From Artemisia argyi (taxonomy: Eukaryota > Streptophyta > Magnoliopsida > Asterales > Asteraceae), in NCBI GenBank assembly GCA_030686995.1, contig CM060691.1, positions 63,277,838 to 63,341,837 of the forward strand: a DNA stretch of 64,000 bases. Reading direction: 5' to 3'. The position numbers and the translations under genes were made by a program. The notes under the pieces are model-generated. The model did no database searches. It saw nothing but the letters and a program-made list of their open reading frames with translations, and was not told the origin of the DNA. Below, one piece after another: positions 1 to 10,683 of this stretch (positions are counted from its first letter, which is position 1; the number at the start of each line of letters is the position of its first letter).

Positions 1-1090
1 TCAGCTTACCCAATTTGATAACTTATAGTCCAAATGCTTTTTTCTCGTATATCAATAAGTACTTGAACTTATCTTTCCCAAGAAGTTTCCCGCCCATGCT
101 TTGAGAGGTTGAGGTTGTTAAAACTGAATTAAGTCTTCAAAGTCAAAGAAACATTTGTCAGATCTCAGTGACCCTTGTGTTGTTTGTAGCTCCTTATAAA
201 TCACTCCTTGGCATCGCATCAGTTTGTGAAGTGTTTTCTTTAGATGGTCTTTGACGTACCTAAAGCTAGACAGTTGGTTGAGCTTTATACAACACTCATA
301 GATTTCTTTTATCAGTGAGTAACACCTTCTGAATAATAATCAGGGAGACATGTTCTCTTATAACTATCAGAGAGTACTTCACTTCTGATAACTATCAGGT
401 TCATATGATAGTTATGAAGTGACATTCTTTCTGATCTTTATCAAAGACTTTTATGCTCATTGACTTTCAAAGGGTACATTAGGCTATTTTATGTTTGAAT
501 ATTTGTCAGAGACAATTTGGGTCGATTTCATACCCAACACTCGGCATGTCGAACCGCCTTTTGACGTCTTCTTGTCGGTTTAATTCGTAGGAAGTGGGGG
601 TCTTCTTCGACGGGAGAGTCCTCACGAACAGGAGGCCGAAAATTGAGGTGAGTACATTTCTTCGAGATTAAACGGATTAATGGGAGAACATAGGTTGGTT
701 CATATTTGGTTGTGATAACGAACCGACCATATATGTTTGTGAGCCGTAGTTGGTGGTGTCGAATGGGAACATGTTTTGTTGTGTGTATTGGTTAAAAATG
801 TTTTGTTGTGGGTATGGGTTTCATAATGGTTGATTTTGGTAAGTTTGGTTGCCGTAAAAGAACGATTGTGGTCAGTAGTTGATTTGTTGGTTTGTCAGTG
901 GAGTATTTCCGAGACGGAATATTTCTTCGGGTTTTGGGGAAGTGTTTCGGGTAGTGTTTCGTTGTTGATGTTTTGTGTTTCCGTGAGTGTTTTGTTGACA
1001 CATTTGGTAGTAAAATGAGAAGTAAAATGGTATTGAGAGTATGAAAGTATATAAAGTGAGAAGTTATGTTTAAAAATGTTAAATTTATAA
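1..1090. other. Intergenic stretch, no supported gene
   Basis: No convincing gene. Roughly 540-1020 is GT-rich on the plus strand, so its minus strand is rich in Asn, Gln, Pro and Tyr codons and ends in an acidic-then-basic segment (reads like SPVEED followed by KPTRRRQK). That resembles the N-terminal tail of Myb/SANT-like accessory proteins of plant PIF/Harbinger transposons, but no SANT domain follows and the frame is broken. It is a possible old remnant only. Confidence 0.25.
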
Positions 1091-1104
1091 GTAAAAAAAT
1101 GGGA

Positions 1105-1109
1105 TAATG

Positions 1110-1186
<77 letters not shown>
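1105..1186 (-). repeat. (ATT)n then poly-T tract: LINE 3' tail
   Basis: On the minus strand this reads as an A-run followed by AAT/TAA repeats. It lies directly 3' of the stop of the LINE remnant at 1219-1935, so it is best read as that element's 3' tail rather than an independent microsatellite. Confidence 0.75.
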
Positions 1187-1188
<2 letters not shown>

Positions 1189-1218
1189 TATAATGATTTT
1201 TCATTGAAACCATGGAAA

Positions 1219-1935
1219 TTACATGAAATTGGAGGGGAGTCTTGACACTATCTGTGCTCCCACTCCTTTTTGAATACAGAAACTAACACGATGAAAAATA
1301 AAAGCACCGCTCTTAACATTGTTAGAGTGGCTGCTAGCAATAGTCCCAACACGCGAAAGTGTATTCAAAGCTTCCACCTCAAGTTCCCCAAACGTGGAAA
1401 AGGCGAAAGGGACGAACTTGTATCCATTGTCTTCACACTTGGATGCATACTTCTTCCTTTTCTTTTCCACAGCATTACTCAGGGCAGCCCCAGGAGCCCA
1501 TGACGTTGCCCCAATCCCAGCAAATGGAGAGACCCCAGTCACATCCAGACATGCGTCCTTGCCTTGGAACCAGTTGAACAGAAGCACATCTGCAGGGCGT
1601 AATTCTCTCCCTACCTCTGAAAGAAATCCCAACGGAGCCTCTTTGCGCACCATAATCCCGGCTTTGGAACATATATCAACGAGGATATCACGCACCAAAT
1701 TGTGCCTGAACTTAACCCCCACTTCGCTAGCGCAGTGGACCGCGTGATCCCCCCATTGGTCCATACGGTGTACATTGCAACTCGGGCATAAGCTGCCTTC
1801 AGGGAACAAAGGAACCGCAAGCCTGTAGCATAACACAGATCGAAATTGGCGAGGATTCATCCTTTGTCCTAGACCGTCGATAGGGATGGCGAAATGAGAA
1901 GCCCACTTTGCACAAGTTCTTATGAGATGAGTTTG
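1219..1935 (-). pseudogene. C-terminal end of a non-LTR (LINE) retrotransposon ORF, copy 1
   Basis: A 213-codon ORF starts at 1860 on the minus strand. Similarity to the second copy at 40561-41760 continues upstream in the same frame to about 1935, where a TGA stands, so the ATG is not a real start and this is a 5'-truncated insertion. Visible motifs in order are a CPSC pair, a GDHAVHC segment, RHNLVRDILVDIC, RPADVLL, CLDVTG and a KKRKKY helix-like stretch. This arrangement (zinc-finger-like Cys/His followed by R-PAD...DVT) is found at the C-terminus of several LINE proteins and looks like a PD-(D/E)XK nuclease fold; that reading is inference. The reverse transcriptase itself is missing. A TAA-type tail follows at 1105-1186. 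Confidence 0.75.
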
Positions 1936-1938
1936 TCA

Positions 1939-2503
1939 CCGTTCGTTGCTTTTTTGTCCCGTTACGCGTGAGCTATGCTGCACAACAAGGGTGTGGTGCG
2001 GACCATTGTTGCTAACGGAAGCTCACGTCTCCCAGTGGGAGCAATCTTAAGTGGAATGAGAAATAGGTTAATAGAGAAAACATAATAGATTATTTTAGAG
2101 AGAATATAACGTATTTTCAGTTTTTACGCTAAAATTAGTAAAAGATACGTGATATAGCTTTTATTTTCTATGCTATAAACATTCTCAAAACATACAACTA
2201 AAGAAGTACTGTATTACGAAATAAACTAATAGAACCGACATGTGAAAGCTCTACTAGTGTCCATAATACAACACTTTTATACTCGTTGATAAATATCTTA
2301 TTACTAAAAAAAATCATTTTATAACACCATTACATTTTTATACTAGCTGTCTTCACTTCACCTTTGTTTTGTCCACTTTAATAAACCATCAATATTCCAA
2401 CCTTCACCCACACTACTGCACCACTAAAATAAACCACACGTTAAAAAAAACCAAACTCTCATAAAAAACCTTTACTCTTCACAAACCAAACCATCGAAAA
2501 AAA
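1939..2503. promoter_or_regulatory. Upstream region of the LEA-2 gene
   Basis: No ORF. From about 2040 it is AT-rich, and it becomes CA/pyrimidine-rich towards 2470, as in many plant 5' UTRs. No single TATA box can be chosen with confidence. The segment 1939-2040 is GC-richer and may be further LINE-derived sequence. Confidence 0.4.
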
Positions 2504-4206
2504 ATGTCAATGCACGCCAAAACAGATTCAGAAGTAACAAGCCAAACAGCCTCATCACCAACCAGATCCCCACCTCGTCGCCCAGTCTACTTCGTCCAAA
2601 GCCCATCTCACGATGGCGAAAAAACCACCAACTCATTCCACTCAACACCTGTCCTAAGCCCAAACGGCTCACCGGGTCGACACTCTCGCAACTCATCTTC
2701 CACTCGGTTCTCCGGGTCACTACGACCCGGGTCAAGAAAAGGTACCCAACATAGCCAACAAGTTAGAAAAGGTGATAAAGGGTTTGATGCTATTGAGGAA
2801 GAAGGATTGGTTGATTATGAGAATCGTAGGAATGGGATTCCTAGACGGTGTTATTTTTTGGCTTTTGTTGTTGGTTTTTTTGTTTTGTTTTCTTTTTTTT
2901 CGCTTGTGTTGTGGGCTGCTGCCAAGCCTCAGAAACCTGTTGTCACAATGAGGGTTAGTTTTCTTTTTTTATTTATTATTTTTTATAAATATTATGGGAA
3001 GATAAGATGTAAACAGTCATATATCTGTCCGAGGTTAGGTAGGATCTGGTTACTAATTGATTTTTATTTTTTGTAGAGTATATCGTTTGATCAATTTGTG
3101 GTGAATGCTGGAGCGGATGCAACTGGAGTTGCTACTGAAATGGTGACATTGAATGCTACGATTAAGTTTAATTTTAAGAATAAGGGTACGTTTTTTGGGG
3201 TTCATGTGTCGTCTACGCCTATGGATCTTGCGTATACTGAGCTCACGCTTGCTTCTGGAACTGTAAGTTGCAATTTTTGTTTATACCTAATTGGCTAATT
3301 TGTTACTATTTGATCTTAATTGTAGTTGGATATAGCTAATTGGATATATTTTATATGGGTGTTACAAAATTATATCTCAATTTCACATATGGTTTTACTA
3401 ATTTGATCGAAACACAAATGGGTATTCACAAATTAACTAGTTTCATCTCGGTTCCACATAGGTATCACTAATTTGATCTCAATTTCATTTAGGTGTTACA
3501 CATTTTTTATGGGTGTCAATATTTTGATCCCATCTCATATGGGTGGGTGTTACAATCTTAATCTCAATTTCACATGGATATCACTAACTTGATCCAAACG
3601 AAAATGGGTATCACTAGTGTTATCTCAAATCTAAATGAGTATCAGTAATTTGATCAAAGGAAAAATGGGTACTAGTCTATCACTAATTTAGGATATTGTG
3701 TGGCGGTAGGCTCAAGCCGCAGAAAATTTTCAGCCATAAGGTCGGAAAGCAGTTACCAAAACTAAAAATTAAGTTAGCATATTACACGACTTCACACTGT
3801 TTATTGATTTCAGTTTTATATGGATCCTAATTTGATCTAGATTCATATGGGTATGGTTAATTTGATGCATTCCCATATGTGTGTACTTAAACTGATCTTA
3901 ACTCAAATGTATCTTTTGCAGATCAAGAAATTTTACCAATCAAGAAAAGGTCACAGACTAGTAAGCGTCAATCTACAAGGCACTGGTGTACCATTGTACG
4001 GAGGTGGCGTGAATTGGGCTAGCCAAAACGGCAAACTAACGGCGCCAGTGCCACTAAACCTCAACTTCACGGTTAAAGCAAAGGCTTACGTGCTTGGTAA
4101 ATTGGTGAAACCAAAGTTCCACAGAAAGGTTTCTTGTGCCATTGTTTACAAACCAACATTGGTCAATAAACCAATTTCACTCAAGAATTCTTGCACCGTT
4201 GAGTAA
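2504..4206 (+). CDS. LEA-2 family (NDR1/HIN1-like) membrane protein, 3 exons
   Basis: Exons 2504-2953, 3077-3262 and 3922-4206 splice in frame at GT-AG sites (GTTAGT/TTGTAG and GTAAGT/TTGCAG) to a 306-residue protein. Residues 1-110 are polar, Ser/Pro-rich and basic and contain the RRPVYFVQSPSHDG segment common at the cytosolic N-terminus of these plant proteins. One hydrophobic helix spans about 116-140 (CYFLAFVVGFF...). It is followed by the LEA-2 beta-sandwich with FKNKGTFFGVHV and a conserved C-terminal half ending in SLKNSCTVE. Length and topology match the family, whose members are single-pass type II plasma-membrane proteins linked to pathogen and abiotic stress responses. Function here is by family only. 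No damage is seen, and it is the best host gene in the window. Confidence 0.9.
3340..3910 (+). repeat. Degenerate tandem repeat inside intron 2 of the LEA-2 gene
   Basis: Intron 2 (3263-3921) is largely made of imperfect units of about 30-40 bp built on ATGGGTATCACTAATTTGATC followed by TCAATTTCACAT. Around ten decayed copies can be followed from 3350 to 3660 and two or three more from 3825 to 3905, separated by an unrelated stretch (about 3680-3820). Confidence 0.7.
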
Positions 4207-4481
4207 ACCAACAACTATCGAATTGTGACCATCTTTAATTACTTTTTTGTGGGTATATTACAATATATTTTTTATTTTTGGTTTAATTGTTTAAAGACTA
4301 AAAGTGAAGTAGGGTAAAGTGGGTTCGGGCAGATCTGAAGATAACGTGTAGTTGTTGACCGGGTGTAGCCAATGACCTGGAAGGTTGTGGAACCAAGCTG
4401 GGTGTCGGTGGTAATTGGAAAAATGGAAACTTGAGCTGATTTGTAATTTTTTGTTTATTATTTTATTATTTTTTCTAATTA
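4207..4481 (+). other. 3' UTR and downstream flank of LEA-2 gene
   Basis: AT-rich flank with no ORF. Several AATAAA-like or TTTATTTTT runs near 4250-4290 and 4440-4475 could serve polyadenylation, but none is decisive. Confidence 0.4.
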
Positions 4482-4732
4482 TCTATACTACTATATAATG
4501 TATTTGGGACTATTCTATAATTAGAAAGGCTTAAAAATTCAGACTTTTGCTTACTAATTATGGAAACAACCACCCTTAACAATCACCCCCAACAATTTAT
4601 AACCACCTCAACAACCACCCCCAACAATTTATAACCACCTCAACAACCACCCCAACAACCACTTTCCACCACCCCACCTCCCTCCTCTTCACCCCAATAA
4701 TCCGCCCCCGCATCGCGCGGGCACATTTCTAG
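4482..4732 (+). mobile_element. Short non-autonomous Helitron
   Basis: Begins TCTATACTACTATATAATG directly after an A (4481) and ends CTAG (4729-4732) directly before a T (4733), the A^T insertion context of Helitrons. A GC-rich hairpin (CCCGC, loop, GCGGG; 4706-4721) lies 7 nt before the CTAG. The interior is CA-rich with repeats of the type CAACAACCACC (about 4570-4670). No coding capacity and no terminal inverted repeats, as expected for the class. Confidence 0.8.
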
Positions 4733-5060
4733 TATAATCAAAAGTATACGGAATTTAAACTTGAGAGTACCATTTTGTTATGATTCTTGCATCATTTTGT
4801 TGGGCTGGGCACAATGGATCACGGACCCCGACTATCCTGAACTCATAAACGGCCGGACCAAAATGGGTCGCATATTTCGGTTAAGTCTTTAGTCCACTTT
4901 TTTTCTTCATATTTGGTCATCAGTTTGGTCTTACACATACCTGACTAATATGCTTTGTTAGACCGGAACTGGCCCCATCAAACCAGAACGAACACATTTC
5001 GTTCGGTGTTCATGCCAACTCGACTTGTTGGTCTGCTCCGGTTTTTGGACTGTGACCACC
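4733..5060. other. Intergenic, nothing recognised
   Basis: No ORF, RNA gene or repeat recognised. It ends at the first base of the Athila LTR. Confidence 0.4.
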
Positions 5061-6806
5061 TGATGTGCTATTTGTTAGTGCAAGTTTTAAATTTATAAGA
5101 GTGAATTACCAAATCTAGAACAACACATACGAGCAAGTGTACTCGTCCGTTATAGATATGATGGTAAGTTGGGATCGTTCGCAGGGATTTGCGAGTGAAT
5201 CGAAATATAAGTCTAAAAGTAAATCTCTAATGTACGCAAATATGATAATAAGCAAATTCAATAAATTAAAAACTACACTTGTTTAGACTAGTTTTCTACT
5301 TAATGACACACATGATTGTGATAACTTTTGATAACATGTTGGTTGAGATAATTAGATGGTGATCTAATCTATTGTTTCTACAAGTTAAACTTCGGTCAAG
5401 AGTTTAGTTCATAAAACCAAGCTTTAGGTGTAAACCAATCAATTCAAGATCTATCCAAGGTTCATAAGGTATGGTGGATATCTTAAACACAAGACAAACT
5501 TTTATTACCAATCAAATACTCTTAGGAAATGGTCAATACAAAAGGTAACCTCTTCATAGACAGAAAGGTCACAATCGTTTATAAACATTTAAACTTTCGT
5601 CCTACTAAAGGTTTACAAACAATCTGATTTGACGTTATAAAAGAATTCTTATTACAATCATACTTCTTGTTTCTTTGTTTAGTCAAGAATAATTATGGTG
5701 AAAAACAATCATTCATAGACAAATGATTATAACTAGTTGAATAATAACAAATCTTTCGACCTTTGAAACTATTATCAATTAGTTAACCTTGGCTAAACAA
5801 ATGTCACGATGAAACTTAAGGTACAATTGGTTCTTAGGATTGACTTGAAATTGAATTAAAACATTTTATCACAATCATCACTATCACTAAGTATAAAACA
5901 TCATCAAAACAAGTGTAAAAAGATTACTAGCCACTCATGGCAAACATGCAAATAAACTCAGAATATTTAACATAAGAATCCATAGTTATAAGTCTTACAA
6001 TGCTTTGAAATTGATAACAAATGACAAAGTATTGATAAACTAAGAGTTGGTGATGATTTCTTGAGATTTTCGGATTCCAAATGTTGCTTCCTTGGTCCTC
6101 CAAAGTTCCTGGTTCGTTCTGCACGAATTTTCCTCCTTAGAGAGCTAGAAGATGATAATAATTGTGTGTAGTAATGAGAGTAAATGGTATCTTCAATTGT
6201 GTGTTGAATGGTGTTGAGTTATGCACTTTTGAGGTCCCTTATAGGCTTGTCCAACACTCATGGTCATAAATAAGAACTTAAATGCTTGAACTTGGACAAT
6301 AAGACACTAAAAAGGGTCTAGAACCATGGGACAAAAGACCAAGATTCGTGCACAAAAGTTGGCAACAACATGCAGAATTGACCATCTGATCGGTTGCGGG
6401 TTGGCACCGATCGGTTGGTGAAAGGTAATTATGGCCATCCGATCGGTTTCACACCAACCGATCGGATGGTAATTTCTGGCAGCTTTGGACTTTGACTTTG
6501 ACTTGTGTAGCTCTTTATGTACTATCCAAACTTGATTAACTTCTGAACTTGGAACTTTGAGATGACAAAACTTAGGTTCTCATATGAATTACTTCATAGA
6601 TTGGACTTTTGAGCTTGGAACTCTTCGTGTAATCGCGTATACTTCATTTCCTTCACTTTTTCTCCATTTTTCCTGCATTTGGCTACATATGCTACAAAAA
6701 CATACTTTGATACGATTTAGTGGCAAAAGCACATAAAAACAACCAAATATCATACACAAAAACACTAATAACGCTTATAAAAACATGTTAACTTTGAGCG
6801 TTATCA
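5061..6806 (-). repeat. Athila 3' LTR (1746 bp)
   Basis: On the plus strand it runs TGATGTG...TTATCA. Its right edge abuts the polypurine-tract complement AATCCCCCACACTT. It matches 21779-23526. On the minus strand a TATA-like CCTATAAGGG lies near 6232-6245, followed by the expected transcription start region. About 190 bp upstream of that box is a 14-bp perfect inverted repeat (6435-6469). Confidence 0.9.
6435..6469. promoter_or_regulatory. 14-bp perfect inverted repeat in Athila U3
   Basis: CCATCCGATCGGTT, 7-nt loop TCACACC, AACCGATCGGATGG. Further CGATCGGTT copies lie just upstream (from 6386), and the same core recurs in the 5' leader (21580-21690). The right LTR carries the identical structure at 23156-23190. 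Confidence 0.8.
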
Positions 6807-6825
6807 AATCCCCCACACTTAAGCT
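6807..6825 (-). other. Polypurine tract next to Athila 3' LTR
   Basis: The minus strand reads CTTAAGTGTGGGGGATT immediately before the LTR start TGATAACG, the expected primer site for plus-strand DNA synthesis. Related CCCCCACACTT(AAG) motifs recur at 14752, 15545 and 15735. Confidence 0.8.
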
Positions 6826-7557
6826 TTGCTTGTCCTCAAGCAAATCTAGAAGAAAACTAAATATCCACTTGGTAACAAAAAATGATTAGAAAAATGTGAT
6901 GCAAATCCACCAAGTACAAGTACAAGATACGATTCATCGTTTTAAGCTTTAGTAGTGAAAAATCGAGATGTTTGACAATACCCAATGATTTTCTTGCTTG
7001 ATTAACATTTCTAAACACCTCACGAAAAAGAAACAAAGTATAAATCACTCAATCACTCATTTATTTAGGTAGTGGAGTAAATAAGAGAAATCACATTCAT
7101 TGCTCAGTCATGATCTAATTATTACCATAAGCTTGTACAAGAAACAAAACTACACCGCAATGGCGTAATCACCAAGTCTACATATCAAAAAGGTCTTTTA
7201 TTTGGGTTATAATGTAAGGCTTTGGGTTGTACCAGCCTTATGTTTAAACATCTAATACAAAAACATAATAGATTACTGGCGCGAGTTCTTGATTACTCAA
7301 AAACCGGATTGTCACTAAAATATTCATGCACTTGATATTCTCACAAAGCCATTACTATATCCGGATAGATAAAGTAATTTGGTAAGGGTAGGGATAAGGC
7401 ATGGGAATATTTACGAAATTGGTTTTTAAAAGAAAAATAAAGTAAATTCTAAGTCTCATTGTTGCTAGCCACCAAACAAACCACGAACCCATAAATGATT
7501 ATAGTTACAATCTTCCTCTTCTTCAAATAACGATACATCGATTCGCCATAACAATAT
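6826..7557 (-). other. Athila 3' non-coding region, part next to LTR
   Basis: No ORF of note. It continues at 14630 across the copia insertion, as shown by the uninterrupted copy at 23547-24276. It ends in the copia target duplication AATAT (7553-7557). Confidence 0.8.
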
Positions 7558-8034
7558 TGTTGGGAATTATTCTATCAGTTACCACGGTGAGTGAAGATAT
7601 TACAACTGCAAGAAGATTGTACTTGCAGTGGAAACTCATTACCACTGCAAGAACAAATATTACCACTGCTCACTTGTTAGCTGTTAGAGAAACGCGTATT
7701 GATAAACATAGAAAAGATTTTGTGTATATCTTATTCTATTAGTATTATACTTATCTTGTACAAGAGGACTCCTTGTTGTATAAAAGGAGATCCTAGATGA
7801 TAACTTAGATATACGTTTTCTTAGAGCTTCAAGGTGTAACCCTAGTGATATCTCAGATCACTCGTATTATTATTATTAATAATATTGGAGCTAGTCGTTT
7901 TGTTATATTCATTGTTCATACATTGTTTCACTTACTATTAATCTTCTAAGTATCATTAAGTAGATTCCGCATACTTAGTGGTATCACTCAAAGTATCATT
8001 ATCAACACAAGTTCAAGGTGTTCACGATCCAACA
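7558..8034 (+). repeat. Copia 5' LTR (477 bp)
   Basis: TG...CA ends. It carries three CCACTG-type motifs on both strands between 7624 and 7671. The stretch CTTGTTGTATAAAAGGAG supplies a TATAAAAG box near 7777. The small ORF inside it is not considered coding. Confidence 0.95.
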
Positions 8035-8036
8035 AG

Positions 8037-8050
8037 TGGTATCAGAGCAA
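8037..8050 (+). other. Primer binding site (initiator tRNA-Met type)
   Basis: TGGTATCAGAGC two or three bases after the LTR end is the usual plant copia PBS, complementary to the 3' end of initiator tRNA-Met. Confidence 0.9.
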
Positions 8051-8079
8051 GGCTTTGATATTTTGATTTAGAAGATCCT

Positions 8080-10683
8080 ATGGCAGATTCAAAAGAAACA
8101 ATGGAGACAGAAACAAGCCAATCTAATATTGCTGCAAAGCTTCCCAAGCTTAAAATTAATGACTTTGAGATGTGGAGGCTTATGATTGAACAATTCTTTA
8201 TGGTTCAAGACTACACATTATGGGAGATCATAACGTGTGGAAATTCATTCAAACCTGGTACAACTGTTGAGACAGTTGGTGGCAAGCCAGTAACAAAAGT
8301 AAATGCTGGTCCAGTTACAAATGATGAAAGAAACCAACTTAAGAATGATTTGAAGGCTAGAGGTTTGCTATTGATGGCTCTACCTAGAGAACAAGTCCAG
8401 GCTTTTACCAAATACAAGGATGCAAAGACTCTCTTTGATGAGATATGTGAAGTATTTGGTGGTAATGACTATACCAAGAAAACTCAAAAGACTCTACTGA
8501 AGCAGACCTATGAGAATTTTGGCTCATCAAGCAATGAATCTCTTGATAGCATATTCACAAGGCTTCAAAAGATTGTAACTCAGCTGACTGCTTTTGGAAT
8601 TGAGGTAGAAAAGGAAGACCTCAATCTTAAATTTTTAAGAAGTTTACCTGCTGAGTTTGATACAAATGTTGTTGTATGGGAGGACAAGTCAGATCTTGAG
8701 ACATCATCAGGTAATGACAGTTCTGATGATGAAAGTGACAGTGATGATGACAGTGGTAACATGATTGTTTCCACTGGTAATGGAAATGTTTCCACTAGGA
8801 GCTCAAAGAAGCAGATTGCAGGACTAAGTGATGCTACTTTCTATGCCTTCATATCCAGCCATGTGGGTGGTTCAATCCTCAATCATGAGGACTTGGATCA
8901 AATTGATGAAGATGATATGGAGGAGATGGACATCAAATGGCAGGTTGCATTGCTCAGCTTAAGATCAAAGAAGTTCTGGAAGAAGACAGGGAGAAAGATT
9001 CATATAAGTGGAGATGAGACTGTAGGTTTTGATAAAAAGAAGGTGGAGTGCTATAACTGTCACAAGAAGGGGCACTTTGCAAGAGAATGCAGAAAACCAA
9101 GGAAATCTGACAATAAGTCAACTTGGTACAAGAAGGAAAAGACCAAAGAACCTACAACAGAAGAGCCAAAGGTGCTATTGGCTATTGATGGAGTAAGCTT
9201 TGATTGGAGCTTTATGGGTCAGAATGGAGAAGATGATACAGAATCTGCAATGCTAGCCACTGAGCATGCACTCATGGCTTTCTCTGACTCTGAGGTATAT
9301 ACTGATAATGCTTGTTCTAAAAACTGTAAGGCTGCTAAAGAGTTAGAGGTTTCTAAAACACAATATGATGAACTGATGCTAGATTTACATCATACTAATT
9401 ATAATTTAGCAAATCATAAAAGAGGTCTAGGTGTTTTAGAAAAGCAGATAGAGCATTATAGGGCTAATGAATCTAAGTTCAGAGATGATATTGCTGTTTT
9501 AAAAAGAGACTTAGATTTTTATCTTGAAGTAAATAAAGCTCTTCGGGAAGAGATTGAGAAAGTTAAAAAGGCTAGTGAGAACATTGAGATTACTAAGAAA
9601 ACACTAGACCATCAATCCAAGAGCATTGACAAAATTTGGGAAGCCCAAATTGTGAGCAAAGCTAAATCAGGTCTTAGATACAATACTGTTCCACCACCTC
9701 TAAGAGGTGTTCCAGCACCTCCTGGTATTGATCTAGCTCACACAGGCTTAGAAGAGTTTCAGGATCCACCCATGACCTATGGACCAAAATTTGTTAAATC
9801 AGTTGAAACTGAAAAGGTTCAGGTTGAGGTTGAGACTTTTGATAGTGCTAGTGACTCATCTCTTAAAGATGAATGTTTGAATGTTGAGTCTAAAACTAGT
9901 GTTACTGAAAATGTTAAAGTTGAGGAAAGTAAAAGCATTCCTGAAGATGTTAAAGAGAAGCCTAGAACACAGTCTAATTTCAATAGGTCTACTACTAGGT
10001 ATGCTGAAATGTACAGGGATAGGCCTAAATCTCCTAGAGGTAACATGAGAAGTTGGAATCATGTTAAAACTAGACAGTTTGGTAGTGACTTTGTGTTTAA
10101 CAATAAGGCTTGTCATATATGTGGTAGCTTTGACCATTTAGCTAAAGACTGTACCTACCACATGGGAAGAAGGGAAGTTTTTACAAGGGTGAATGGATCA
10201 AATTCTAATAAAATGACTCACCCAAATCCCCTAAGCAAAATGGTTCCCAGGTCTGTTATGCTTATCACTGGCATTAAACATGTTTCCACTGCTAGACCAG
10301 CAGTTACCACTGCCAGAAGTAATAACAGAGTTTATCCTAAGTCCCCTGTCACTTCTTTTGTTAAATCTTACCAAACAGGGAAAAAGACTTATTTTGAAAA
10401 GAATGATCACAAGAACCACATATGGAGACCAAAATTTTCAAATCCAGCAGTTTCCACTGCTAGGCATGCAGTTACCACTGCAAGACCAATTGTTTCCACT
10501 GATGTTCAAAAGAAAAGGGTAAACTTGGGAAAAGCTGTTAAGGCCTCAGCTCGTTGGGAATGGAAACCAAAAGGAACAACAAACAATCCCAATGGTGTAT
10601 CAATGACCTTTGATAGATATAATTATATTGATACCCAAGGCAGATCCAAGTCATTTGTGGCTTGGGTCCCCAAAAGGTACTAA
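8080..10683 (+). CDS. Copia Gag polyprotein, 867 aa
   Basis: Intact ORF beginning 30 bp after the PBS. Residues about 20-190 are the copia Gag core (PKLKINDFEMWRLMIEQF onward). About 205-230 is an Asp/Ser-rich acidic stretch. A zinc knuckle of the C-X2-C-X4-H-X4-C type starts near residue 325 (CYNCHKKGHFAREC). A long charged, probably coiled-coil segment follows at about 415-515, and a second knuckle starts near 678 (CHICGSFDHLAKDC). Between about 733 and 810 the peptides VSTAR and VTTAR recur, encoded by the CCACTG repeats. It ends SFVAWVPKRY, where Gag normally gives way to protease in this group. Expected role: particle assembly and RNA packaging. Nothing suggests decay, in contrast to pol. 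Confidence 0.9.
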   Translation: MADSKETMETETSQSNIAAKLPKLKINDFEMWRLMIEQFFMVQDYTLWEIITCGNSFKPGTTVETVGGKPVTKVNAGPVTNDERNQLKNDLKARGLLLMALPREQVQAFTKYKDAKTLFDEICEVFGGNDYTKKTQKTLLKQTYENFGSSSNESLDSIFTRLQKIVTQLTAFGIEVEKEDLNLKFLRSLPAEFDTNVVVWEDKSDLETSSGNDSSDDESDSDDDSGNMIVSTGNGNVSTRSSKKQIAGLSDATFYAFISSHVGGSILNHEDLDQIDEDDMEEMDIKWQVALLSLRSKKFWKKTGRKIHISGDETVGFDKKKVECYNCHKKGHFARECRKPRKSDNKSTWYKKEKTKEPTTEEPKVLLAIDGVSFDWSFMGQNGEDDTESAMLATEHALMAFSDSEVYTDNACSKNCKAAKELEVSKTQYDELMLDLHHTNYNLANHKRGLGVLEKQIEHYRANESKFRDDIAVLKRDLDFYLEVNKALREEIEKVKKASENIEITKKTLDHQSKSIDKIWEAQIVSKAKSGLRYNTVPPPLRGVPAPPGIDLAHTGLEEFQDPPMTYGPKFVKSVETEKVQVEVETFDSASDSSLKDECLNVESKTSVTENVKVEESKSIPEDVKEKPRTQSNFNRSTTRYAEMYRDRPKSPRGNMRSWNHVKTRQFGSDFVFNNKACHICGSFDHLAKDCTYHMGRREVFTRVNGSNSNKMTHPNPLSKMVPRSVMLITGIKHVSTARPAVTTARSNNRVYPKSPVTSFVKSYQTGKKTYFEKNDHKNHIWRPKFSNPAVSTARHAVTTARPIVSTDVQKKRVNLGKAVKASARWEWKPKGTTNNPNGVSMTFDRYNYIDTQGRSKSFVAWVPKRY

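Noticed and set aside
1270..1747. Plus-strand ORFs of 77-142 codons
   Set aside because: Shadows of the minus-strand LINE frame, which has recognisable motifs.
7557..7742. ORF of 61 codons at the start of the copia LTR, repeated near 14099-14332
   Set aside because: Lies across the LTR start, i.e. untranscribed U3, and is too short; the repetition is just the LTR pair.
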